Source: Rana temporaria (taxonomy: Eukaryota; Chordata; Amphibia; Anura; Ranidae). From it: a stretch of DNA of 64,000 bases. Each line of letters begins with the position of its first letter. Position 1 is the first letter of the stretch. This document shows, in pieces, positions 1-9,449 of this stretch. Under the pieces are notes generated by a model, which saw nothing but the letters and a program-made list of their open reading frames with translations, had not been told where the DNA came from and did not search any database. Location of the stretch: positions 89,167,286 through 89,231,285 of the forward strand of contig NC_053490.1 in the NCBI RefSeq assembly GCF_905171775.1. Reading direction: 5' to 3'. The position numbers and the translations under genes were made by a program.

Positions 1-1020
1 AGAAGTGTGATCTACAAAGGTTGAAGTATGACAGAAGTGGCGCCAGGAATGATACATGAGGGGGTATCAGCTTAAATGGACAGCCAAGATGAAAAAGAAC
101 AGGTGCCAGAGAACCCATACACAGAAAGAAAGTGTGCGGGGATGTAGTGGGGGTTACTTCTACATTTATAGGTGTCCAATCCCTAGAAACAGTTTTGGAC
201 AGCTATATAACGCCCTTTATTGCTCGACTCAATTCCATAATTTCAGGTTTTTAAATACTTATATTTCACAAGAGGGCAGCACATTCACAAATTATTGTAC
301 AGTAGTATGTGAATTGTTAAAAAAAAAGAAAAGCCTCTATACTGACACCTTGTGGAGAAATACCAAATAGCACGTATCAGTGTCTTAGTGTTTTTTCACT
401 TTTGCAGTCAGATTTGAGAAACCACTTCTGTACATTTGTTATGGGTTTCTATTCACACTGTGTACTTAAAAATAATGCTAAAAAATGTTTTGTTTTTTTT
501 TCTGGTTGTTTTTTTCGACATACAGACAGTTTGCAAGCTATTCCAAACAATTTCGAATTGCAAGGGTAGACAGTTTTGTGCATACTATACAATAAACCAC
601 CCACCCATGCCTTAACATTTTTAACCCTTTGTTAGGACAGACAGTGTGCTAATCTAGGTTACATCTGATAATGATGATGTGCCAGCACAGTACAAACAGG
701 GTAAATTATGGAAAACATATTTACCCACTCCACCCCCTTAACATTACATAGAAGGGGATTGCTGGGTAAGATATTTAAACATGTATAAAGGTAATAAAGA
801 AAATATTACCACACTGATGCCCCAAGGTAATGGTGTAGGCAGCCAGCACAACAATAAACAAATTGTGTGTAAAGTGGAAAAAATAAGTGCAGCGCTAATG
901 AGTGACAACCACCTATGAACAAACAAGGTGCTAATATACAGTGCGCATGGTTACTGCTAACCAGGTCAATGTGACTCCTGTTGGTACAAGTGTAACATTG
1001 GTGAGTCAATGCAAACAATA
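1..1020. other. AT-rich intergenic DNA, no gene seen
   Basis: I see no conserved coding frame, transposon terminus or tandem repeat here. The short open frames are uninterrupted by chance and resemble no family I know. Confidence 0.5.
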
Positions 1021-1023
1021 ATT

Positions 1024-1370
1024 AATTAAAGTGGAGCTCCACCCTCTTTTTCAACTCCTCTTCATCCCCTGCTGCTCAGTCCCCTTAACCGAATTTGGCA
1101 TATATATATATGTATTTTTTTTAAAACTCACAGTTTTATTCGTTTTCTAGATCTCCTCCAGCCGCGGCCTGAGCCCTGAGTGCGTCATCCCCCCTCCGCA
1201 ATGCCTCCTTGGGAGATGTTTGGCATGAATCCCAGAAGGCAGTAATTTGCTGTGCACCGATTTCCCTAAGCCACGCCAGTCATGCCTAGAGGGGCGGCTG
1301 ATGTCCTGTCCTCCCTGTGACATGGAGCCGGACGCTAGTGAAGCTCCACTAGCCACCCCCGCTTCTCAGT
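1024..1370. mobile_element. probable fragment of a TTAA-flanked MITE
   Basis: The segment begins TTAAAGTGGAGCTCCACCC. That resembles the TTAA plus AAAG(C/T)GG.GTTCACCC ends of the hairpin elements found at 5.2, 24.3, 32.1, 32.6, 37.2 and 43.2 kb. No matching right end is found; the sequence runs directly into the C-rich minisatellite that follows. A similar phrase, GAAGCTCCACTAGCCACCCC, precedes the first minisatellite unit. Assignment is by terminus similarity only. Confidence 0.35.
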
Positions 1371-1371
1371 A

Positions 1372-3015
1372 TTTTTTTTTAATGTCCTGCGATCGGCGGA
1401 ACACGCCGCCCCCCCCTTCTCAGTAATTTTTTATGTCCTACGATCGGCGGCAGCCGCCAACACCCCCCTTCTCAGTATTTTTTTAATGATCGATGGCACA
1501 CGCCCCCCCCCCCGACCGCTTCTCAGTATTTTTTTTATGTGTGGCGATCGGCGGGAGTAGCTCAACCCCGCTTCTCAGTATTTTTTTTATGTGTGACGAT
1601 CGGTGGGAGACGCTCCCCCCGCTTCTCAGTATTTTTTTTAATGATCGACGGCACAAGCCACCCCCCCCCCCCCAACCGCTTCTCTCAGTATTTTTTTGTG
1701 GCGATCAGCGGGAGACGCTCCCCCCACTTCTCAGTATATTTTTATGTCCGGCGATCAACGGGCGGCAGACGAATCTACCCTCACCCCCCCCCCCCCCATC
1801 TTGTTAGTATTTTTTTATGTCCGGCGATGGCAGTGTTTGTTGGGCGATCGTCCCCCGCTTCTCGGTGTCTTCTATTCTTCTATGATGGCTGATCGGGAAC
1901 CCCCCCTTCTCAGTGTCTTCTATGATGGCCGATCGGCGGCAAACACCCCCTCCTCCCCTTCTCAGTGTCTTCTATGATGGCCGATTGACAGCACCCCCCC
2001 CCCCCGTCTCATTCTCAGTGTCTTCTATGATGGTTGATCGACGCCCCCCCCCCCTTCTCTCGGCAGCACCCCCTTCTCAGTGTCTTCTATGATGGGCGAT
2101 CGGCGGCAAGGCAAACACCCCCCCTTCTCAGTATCTTCTATGATGGCTGATCGGCAGAACCCCCCCCCCCGCTTCTCAGTGTTTATGTCCGATGGCAGTG
2201 TATGTTGGGCGATCGGCGGCATCTATCTGGTCCATTGTCTTTTATGTTGGGCGATCGGCGCCCCCCACGCTTCTTAAGTTATAGTGTGCGATGGCAGTGT
2301 ATGTTGGGCGATCGGCAGCACCCCCCTTCTCAGTGTCTTCTATGATGGGCGATCGGCAGCAAACACCCCCCTCCCAGTGTCTTCTATGATGGCCGATCGA
2401 CAGAACCCCCCCCGCTTCTCAGTGTTTATGTCCGATGGCAGTGTATGTTGGGTGATCGGCGGCACCCATCTGGTCTATTGTCTTTTATGTTGGGCGATCG
2501 GCGCCCTCCCCGCTTCTCAAGTATTGTTCGATGTCAGTGTCTTTTATATTCGGCGATCTTCGGCTGTCATATTCATTTACTTTCAGCGATCCCCCTTAGC
2601 AACTTTAAATGTGCAATGTCAGTGTCATTTATGTTCGGCAATAGGCAATGTCATTGAATGTAATTTACTTTCAGCGATCGGCAGCGTGAAGTTTTTATAA
2701 GTTGTCATTGCGATGTCATTGTCAAATATATGCGATCAACGGCACCCCCCCCTCCCCCGCTTGTGGACCTTTTAATGGGCGATGTCATTGATTGTCATTT
2801 ACTTTCAGCGATCGGCAGCAGAACCCCCCCCCCTGCTTATCAACTTTTAATGTGCGATGTCAGTGTCATTTATATTCGGCGATCGGCGGTTGATTGTCAT
2901 TTTTCTCCATTTACTTTCAGCGATCGGCAACCCCTCACCCCCCGGGTAATCAAATTTGGCGATCGGCAATCCCCCCCCCCCATGCCCACTTATCAACTTT
3001 CAGTGGCCGATGTCA
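1372..3015. repeat. degenerate C-rich minisatellite with GATCGGCGGC core
   Basis: Roughly 45-60 bp units repeat a phrase of the form CTTCTCAGTATTTTT, then ATG.CCGATCGGCGGCA, then a run of C. The first half (to ~1830) has long T runs. The second half (from ~1860) has TTCTCAGTGTCTTCTATGAT instead, and from ~2520 units become longer and more divergent (TTTACTTTCAGCGATCGG). Every open frame here is a translation of the repeat. Confidence 0.9.
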
Positions 3016-3185
3016 TTCTTTTTTATTATTATTATTTTTTATGAAGGTCCAAAGGCCAGTCCAGCAAAAAAGGGATCTAAGAAGTTCCCCTCACTGGCTC
3101 TTTTAGTACAGGTCAGTTCTGCCCAGCTTCCTACTGTCTCTTCCTCCCGGCATTTCCCTCCCTTTCATCCTCACACAGACCCATC

Positions 3186-3374
3186 CATTATGAGGGGGTT
3201 CCCACCATCCATGTGCTGTGCTGAGTTCCCGGGTCTGTACACCTGCTGTGCCCCATTATGAGGGGTTTCCACCATCCCTGTCATGTGCTAAGTTGCTGGG
3301 GCTGTACCCCTGCCGTGCTCATTATGAGGGGTTCCCACCATCCATGTGCTGTGCTCATTATGAGGGGTTCCCGC
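3186..3374. repeat. 37-bp minisatellite, left block
   Basis: Tandem units of the form CATTATGAGGGGTTCCCACC followed by ATCCCTGTGCTGTGCTC. Some units are longer and include GGGTCTGTACACCTGCTGTG. The block is split from its right half by the solo LTR at 3375-3600. Confidence 0.9.
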
Positions 3375-3600
3375 TGTTATACCTGAAGGGTTCCACATGT
3401 ACTGGCACTTTAAGGCTGGCTCCACCCAGCAGTGATGACAAGGGTCAAGGGGCTTAGTAGCCATCTTAGAGAGAGCACATGTAAGAAGCAGAGATATGTA
3501 TTGTCCTGAGATGCATGTTGCAGTGTACAGCCTGTACTGAATAAACATCCATTGTTCCAGACCAGAGTCTTGTGTCTCTCACAACACAGAGGATATAACA
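3375..3600 (+). mobile_element. solo LTR, 226 bp, with 5-bp target duplication CCCGC
   Basis: The segment begins TGTTATACC and ends GGATATAACA, so the ends form a TGTTATA/TATAACA inverted repeat with the TG...CA tips of retroviral-type LTRs. It is flanked on both sides by CCCGC (3370-3374 and 3601-3605). It carries an AATAAA signal at ~3539 followed by CTTGTGTCTCTCACAACACAG, as expected of a U3-R-U5 unit. No internal retroelement sequence is present, so it is best read as a recombined solo LTR inserted in the minisatellite. The superfamily cannot be decided from the LTR alone. Confidence 0.75.
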
Positions 3601-3955
3601 CCCGCCATCCCTGTGCTGTGCTCATTATGAGGGGTTCCCACCATCCCTGTGCTGAGTTCCTGGGTCTGTACACCCGCTGTGCCCATTATGAGGGGTTCCC
3701 ACCATCCCTGTGCTGTTCTCATTATGAGGGGTTCCCACCATCCCTGTGCTGTGCTCATTATGAGGGGTTCCCACCATGCCTGTGCTGAGTTTCTGGGTCT
3801 GTACACCTGCTGTGCCCATTATGAGGGGTTCCCACCATCCCTGTGCTGTGCCCATTATGAGGGGTTCCCACCATCCCTGTGCTGTGCCCATTATGAGGGG
3901 TTCCCACCATCCCTGTGCTGTGCTCATTATGAGGGGTTCCCACCATTGCCTTTCC
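3601..3955. repeat. 37-bp minisatellite, right block
   Basis: Continuation of the CATTATGAGGGGTTCCCACC array, with near-identical units repeated about nine times. Translations give repeats such as GSHHPCAVLIMR, which are not genes. Confidence 0.92.
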
Positions 3956-4115
3956 TCCAATTAGCTGTCTGGTCTGCATGCCAATAATGATATAATCCAC
4001 TCCCAATGCTGAACATGAAGAGAAAATCTGTAACAGGATGTGCAATTTCTAAACAGTATATAAAGCTGAAGACAGCAGATATACATGTAAAACTTATGTA
4101 GGGTTTACATCCTCT

Positions 4116-5137
4116 TTAACCACTTCCCGACGGCCGTACTACTATATACGGCCGCAGGGTGGTTCTACTTGTCTGGGGCGCCGTCTTTTTACGGCCGCCC
4201 CTTTGCTCGTTCCCCGCGCGCGCTCCCGAGCGCGCAGCGGGGAACTGCTGTGCTGGCCGTGTCCCTTGGACACAGCCAATCACAGAATGCTGTGAACGGC
4301 CAATCGAAGTGGCCGTTTCCTAGGCGATCTGTGCGGCCAATGAGAGATGATCTCATATGTAAACATATGAGATTATCTCTCATTGCCAGCTCACACACTG
4401 ACAGCGTGCTGTCAGGGAGAGAGGAGACCGATCTGTGTCTCTTGTACATAGAGACACAGATCGGTCACCTCCCCCAGTCACCCCCCTTCCCCCACAGTTA
4501 GAACACTATATAGGGTACACATTTAACCCCTTCCTCACCCCCTAGTGTTAACACCTTCCCTGCCAGTCACATTTATACAGTAATTAGTGCACATTTATAG
4601 CACTGATTGCAGTATAAATGTGAATGGTGCCAAAAATGTGTCAAAAGTGTCCGATGTGTCCGCCATAATGTCGCAGTCGCAATAAAAATCACAGATCGAC
4701 GCCATTACTAGTAAAAAAAATAAAATAATAAAAAATAATAATTCTGTCCCTTATTTTGTAGGCGCTATAACTTTTGCGCAAACCAGTCGCTTATTGCGTT
4801 TTTTGTTTTTTTTACTAAAAATATGTAGAAGAATACGTATCGGCCTAGACTGAAGATAACATTTTTTTTTTTTTTTTTTTTTAATTTAGCTATTTATTAT
4901 AGCAACAAGTAAAACATTTTTTTTTTTTTCAAAATTGTCGCTCTATTTTTATAAACCGCAGAGGTGATCAAATACCACCAAAAGAAAGCTCTATTTGTGG
5001 AAAAAAAAGGACGTCAATTTTGTTTGGGAGCCACATCGCACGACCGCGCAATTGTCAGTTAAAGCGACGCAGTGCCGAATCGCAAAAAGTCCTCTGGGCA
5101 GGAAGGGGGTTTAAGTGCCCAGTAAGGAAGTGGCTAA
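4116..5137. mobile_element. TTAA-flanked long non-autonomous element (CCACTT family)
   Basis: Starts TTAACCACTTCCCGACGG and ends GTGCCCAGTAAGGAAGTGGCTAA, so the ends are inverted CCACTT/AAGTGG next to TTAA (right copy mutated to CTAA). The interior has blocks shared with copies at 36.2, 52.6, 56.4 and 59.3 kb: AAATAGAGCTTTC with GGTGGTATTTGATCACC, a GCGCAATTGTCAGTTAAAGC block, and the TTTGCGCAAACC block. Relative to the copy at 36.2 kb, these core blocks run in the opposite orientation or order. No coding capacity. Confidence 0.75.
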
Positions 5138-6142
5138 AGGGGTTGTAAACCCTCTAGGTTTTTCACAATTCATTCTTTGCATTAAAGCGGGGGTTCACCC
5201 TATAAACCCAAAAAAAAAAAAAAAATGTTTTGTTCTACCATAAAATCAGGCATTGTAGCGCGAGCTACAGTATGCCTGTCCCGATTTTTTTTCCCCGTAC
5301 TCACCGTTTACTCGTACATCGAAGATACCGACTCCCCTCGGTGAATGGGCGTGCCTATGGAGACGGAGGATGATTGACGGCCGGCTCTGGCGCGTCACGC
5401 TTCTCCGGAAATAGCCGAAATAGGCTTGGCTCTTCACGGCGCCTGCGCATAGCCTGTGCGCAGGCGCCGTGAAGAGCCGAGACCTACTCCGGCTGTCTTC
5501 GGGGAGAGTGACGTGCCAGGGCCGGCCGTCAATCATCCTCCCTCTCCATAGGCACGCCCATTCCCCGCGGGAGCCGAAATCGATAATGTACGATTACAAG
5601 GTGAGTCCGGGGTTAAAAAAATCGGGACAGGCATACTGTAGCTCGCGCTACAATGCCTGTCTCGATGGTAAAATCATGTGAGTGAGGGTGAACTTCCGCT
5701 TTAAGGATGAAAAACCTTTTGTAGTGCAGCCAGGAGCCCGCCAGAGCCCCCCTTATACTTACCTGAACCCGATCTTTCTAGCTCCAGCTGCTGTCTTGAG
5801 TCCTCATTGGCTGGATTGATAGCAGCAGGAGCATTGGCCTCTTGCTGCTGTCAATCAAAGCCAGTGACATGAGAGCTGGGGGGGGGCAGCAGGATGAGGG
5901 CTATGTCCTGCTGTCTGTGTCAATGGATGCATCAGCAGAACTCGGGAGCACGCCCGCACTAATGTCCCCAGGGAATGCAGGTCTCCGTGGAGTCACTCAA
6001 GAAGAGGAGGAGCCAGGAGCACCCCTGGGGGACCCCAATAGGGGAGTATTGTGGCCCCTCTGTGCAAAACCCTTTCACAGAGGAGGTAAGTATGACATGT
6101 TTGTTTTTAAAACAAAAGAACAAACCTTTACAACTCCTTTAA
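5134..6142. mobile_element. TTAA element AAAGGGGTTGTAAACCC, split by a nested MITE
   Basis: Left end CTAAAGGGGTTGTAAACCC; right end ACCTTTACAACTCCTTTAA with TTAA at 6139-6142. The 5182-5704 hairpin element sits inside it. Removing that element and one TTAA rejoins TTTGCATTAAGGATGAAAAA, giving a continuous outer element of ~490 bp. A related element with the same ends lies at 25082-25581. No protein coded; the frame at 5842-6159 is within repeat sequence. Confidence 0.7.
5182..5704. mobile_element. hairpin MITE with TTAA duplications (AAAGCGGGGGTTCACCC)
   Basis: TTAA at 5182-5185 and 5701-5704 encloses ends AAGCGGGGGTTCACCC and GGGTGAACTTCCGCTT. Nearly the whole element is a fold-back: the GCATTGTAGCGCGAGCTACA block at ~5251 recurs inverted at ~5637, and the centre is an almost perfect GGCTCTTCACGGCGCCTGCG hairpin around 5455. 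TTAA duplication suggests mobilisation by a piggyBac-type transposase; this is inferred, no transposase is present. Confidence 0.85.
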
Positions 6143-6228
6143 AGCATGGTCCAGACTAGGCTAAGTGGGACCTGGTCTGAATGAGGGGGGATGGGCTGTC
6201 CTTTGGGCACCCCTGCACTACATATGCA

Positions 6229-6586
6229 TACCTGCCAACTGTCCCTGATTTTGAGGGACTGTCCCTGATTTGGAGCAATGTCCCTCTGTCCCTCATTCTC
6301 CTCATTTGTCCCTCATTTTGGTTTGATCTATATAGATGTATATAAAATGCACTTTTTATCTATCAAAAAGTGTTTCCTAGCACTAAACTTTCATCTGTTT
6401 CTAAATTGCTGCATTTGTAAATTCCAAAAGCCAATATAAAGGAATAGTAGTGGTAAAAAAAAGCACTTGTGGGTTTAACCAATCTTATTTTTTTGTACAA
6501 TTCTCCTTTAAGGGGGTGTGTCCTATGCCTGCATACTTTTGCTGATAGGTGTCCCTCATTCCCATCTCAGAAAGTTGGGAGGTATG
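6229..6586. mobile_element. short MITE with ATACCTGCCAACT ends
   Basis: Left end ATACCTGCCAACTGTCCC; right end AAGTTGGGAGGTAT. Internal repeats of GTCCCTGATTTTGAGGGACT are present. Flanks ACATATGC (left) and GCATATGC (right) match at 7 of 8 positions, compatible with an 8-bp hAT-type duplication. It is inserted in a unit of the 31-bp minisatellite, since CCCCTGCACTACATATGCA stands on its left and more units on its right. Confidence 0.65.
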
Positions 6587-6790
6587 CATATGCATCCCAC
6601 CCCAGACCCCTGCACTACATATGCATCCCACCCCAGACCCCTGCACTACATATGCATCCCACCCCAGACCCCTGCACTACATATGCATCCCACCCCAGAC
6701 CCCTGCACTACATATGCATCCCACCCCAGACCCCTGCACTACATATGCATCCCACCCCAGACCCCTGCACTACATATGCATCCCACCCCT
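6587..6790. repeat. 31-bp minisatellite
   Basis: About six and a half near-perfect copies of a 31-bp unit (CATCCCACCCCAGACCCCTG then CACTACATATG). Because 31 is not a multiple of three, all three frames stay open and give the same shifting peptide, which explains three overlapping open frames. A partial unit also lies left of the MITE at 6210-6228. Confidence 0.95.
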
Positions 6791-6836
6791 GCACTGTATC
6801 CATGACATACTTCTGACTCCTGTACTCTGTACGTAG

Positions 6837-6898
6837 TAGAGTTGCCGCCTGTGTAATTAATATGTGTTCGGGTTTAAAGGGATGAGGTGGCAACCCTA
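6837..6898. mobile_element. 62-bp miniature hAT-type element
   Basis: Ends TAGAGTTGCCGCCT and AGGTGGCAACCCTA are inverted copies (11 of 13). Flanks GTACGTAG (6829-6836) and GTAAGTAG (6899-6906) match at 7 of 8, as expected of an 8-bp hAT-type duplication. Confidence 0.65.
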
Positions 6899-6906
6899 GT
6901 AAGTAG

Positions 6907-7767
6907 TCTGTGTCTGTGCAATTTTACAACATCTACTATTTACTATTAGCCTTGCCTACCACTCTGCCCTCATTATTTGCATTTTAAAAGTCATGGTTAT
7001 AATTACAGGTGTGTTTATAATGACACTGCCACCAATAAAGCTGGGGAAATGAGGGGTTGTAATTACACTGCTACCAATGAAGCTAGTGTAAGGGCTATAA
7101 TTACTGCAAATGAAAGAATGAACTTTGTTCTGAATCCGGCATGGGAATGGGAAAAAGCCCACTGTATCTCTACATTGTACTGTAAGTCCATTGTGTCACT
7201 ACATTATAACGTCTATCGAGGTTCATTATTTTTCATGGCTTACATACCTCGCCCAGGGCACTATTTCCTAGGCTTATTTACCCCTCTAGCAGGAAGTAAC
7301 GTAGCCTTTTGGGTTTTGGCTGACACACCACTGCATGCAGTTAACACCAATGCACACACAATGAAATGCAAGAACTGATAAAAAGGTGCTCAATTCATTT
7401 CTGATCAATCAGATTGACACCTTTATGGGCAGTTTAATGAATAATTCCACCTTTTATTTCATGTTTCATTTGAAACATGGTGTGATTGCCCAGATAGCAA
7501 GCAACTGAGATGCAAGTTTGATAATAACTTGCTAAGCTATTGCTAGACTTGCCAGACTTCACAAGTTTGATGGACAATGGCAGCAAGTCCGCATTGCATA
7601 ACTCCAGATCAACTTTCTTTTCAAATATTCTGCAAGTCTGCTGGAATAGTCATCCCACCACACTGCAGAGCTCTTGCTGTAGACTCACCACTGCAACTTT
7701 GCTCTAGCTAGAGACGTTTTACGCAAATTTGCTGCAAATTGGAAAAGTGTCAACTAGAACTTTAGGG
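6907..7767. other. intergenic DNA, no gene seen
   Basis: Contains a small near-repeat (CACTGCCACCAATAAAGCTG and a variant of it) at 7022-7092. Otherwise I recognise neither coding sequence nor element termini. Confidence 0.45.
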
Positions 7768-7937
7768 CCAGATTCACATACAAATACGTTACGCTGCGGC
7801 GGGGGAAACGTATCCCATTTACGTTACACCGCCGCAAGTTTACAGCATAAGTGCCTGATTTACAAAGCACTTACCTGTAAACTTGCGGCGGCGTAGCGCA
7901 AATCCGCTCCGCGCAAGCCCGCCTAATTCAATTGCTA
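7768..7937. mobile_element. left half of a GGGCCAGATTCACA-family MITE
   Basis: Begins AGGGCCAGATTCACATACAA and holds the family core TACGTTACGC, CCGCCGCAAGTTTACAG and its inverted copy, then ends abruptly at GCCCGCCTAATTCAA. That phrase lies mid-element in the full copies at 48.6 and 54.3 kb, so the right half is missing. Confidence 0.75.
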
Positions 7938-8838
7938 ATTCAGCACCCAAATCTCCTTCAAACAGCTTTAGTTATGTCAGGAACTGATAGGCGACCTTCG
8001 TCCAGCCTCTCAGATACGAAGTGTCCTTTGATGAGCAAGTAGGCCTCTCCTGAGACACCAGCCTCGTGCTCGGTATCCCCCCAGACAGGTTCCTCATCGG
8101 TCGCTTCCTCCTGTTGTGGAAGGACAGCGCAGGACCACTTGCAAATTGTAGACTCAGTCTGCCTACTGGGTCTACGGGGGAAGATTGATGCTTCAGGCCA
8201 ATGTGGCCCCGGAGCCAGGAACACTGTAACACACACACCCCGACCAGGAGGGCCACACACAGGGGTGGTGGGATGACTGCCCAGGCAGGATGGCGCAGGG
8301 ACGACGACCCTTAACCAATGGCGTCTGTCCTCTAAATACTCCTTCCCAGCATGCACAGCGAGGTAATCAACCCTCCTGATTGGCTGCTGAGAAGAAGCAT
8401 CCACACGACCCTGACCCTACCGCTGCCACCTGCCGTCTGGGGGGCCTGAGTCCCCAAACAACAGCGTGGGCACACAGCACAGTCAGAGCTGCAACAGAGG
8501 CCTCTAATTTAGCCAAACAAAACATGGTCAGAGGCATCTAACTCTTTGACCCCCTCTAAATTTACAGCAGTACCTGTTATGAAAGTAGCCAGGCGCTACA
8601 AATAAATGCACATTTTTTTTGCAATATGGGTGAACTTTACAAAAAGCAGAATATGCCTTTTAAGATGTCCTTTCATTTAAAAGAATGATGTAATCATGGG
8701 CTTGACCCACTGATTATTTTCTTTCTGTTGTGTCTTAATCTCTACAAATATTGTATGAGATAGGAGAAAACGGGGAAGGGGATCTTGTGGGAGAGCCCTA
8801 AATTATTGGACAACAGTGGTCCGGTACCTCATCCTGAG
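7938..8838. other. intergenic DNA with one unrecognised GC-richer block
   Basis: The block 7950-8470 is GC-richer than its surroundings and holds a 148-codon minus-strand frame. The peptide has no domain I recognise, and there are no splice sites or start context that would support a gene. It may be an old retroelement fragment, but nothing proves this. Confidence 0.35.
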
Positions 8839-8859
8839 AAATCATTACACACCCTAACC

Positions 8860-9202
8860 ACTATGTTAATGGACGATAATGGTACCAAGTACTGAAAACA
8901 GAACATCCAATAAAGATTGTTTTTAGTGTAAATAATCACCAGCCCCACTGGGGGGTGAAAAACGTTTGCTGCAACTTTCATTGCGTTGCGCCCGCATCCT
9001 CAGGAAAGTATCATACAGTCATACACTAGAATACATAATACATATATCAATAACCGTCACATTTATCACTCAGTATAGTGGCTCAATTTTTCATTACCAC
9101 ATACCTTAAAATCTATACAAAAACATGAAAGATCAAAAAGTAATGTACGGTCTTCATACTGCTAACTGCTGCCACTTCCCGGTCGCATGGGATAGTCAAC
9201 AC
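8860..9202. mobile_element. left remnant of an older repeat interrupted by the hAT/satellite insertion
   Basis: Positions ~8870-8995 hold ACCAAGTACTGAAAACAGAA, CATCCAATAAAGATT, GTGTAAATAATCACC and TTGCTGCAACTTTCATTGCG. These recur inverted and diverged at ~15505-15715. The remnant ends at the target duplication GTCAACAC (9195-9202). Confidence 0.6.
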
Positions 9203-9449
9203 CAGAGGCGTACTAAGCATGGGGCGGAGGGGGCGGGCCGCACCGGGTGCCACACCCTGGAGGGGTGTCAGGCCGACCCCCCCCCCTCCGCGAATGAAGA
9301 GGACCAGGGGCGTACCTAGAACATTTGGCACCCGGGGCGGATCCAATATCTGCCCCCCCCCCCCACGGTAAAATGTAAAAACACCCCACTGTGCCCCCTG
9401 CATCCTTCAATATCTCTTTGTCACTACTGTGTGCCCCTCTCCACAACTG

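Noticed and set aside
3600..3955. Possible CRISPR-like array
   Set aside because: Units are contiguous tandem repeats without unique spacers, and the genome is vertebrate.
4300..4470. Hairpin CATATGAGAT(T/G)ATCTC as an RNA gene
   Set aside because: The same type of stem occurs at the same place in other members of the long TTAA family, so it belongs to the transposon.
6587..6790. Possible repeat-protein gene (HPTPDPCTTYAS)
   Set aside because: The 31-bp unit shifts frame at every copy, so all frames stay open by arithmetic, not selection.
7958..8404. 148-codon minus-strand frame as a gene
   Set aside because: No start context, domain, splice sites or conserved motif could be named.
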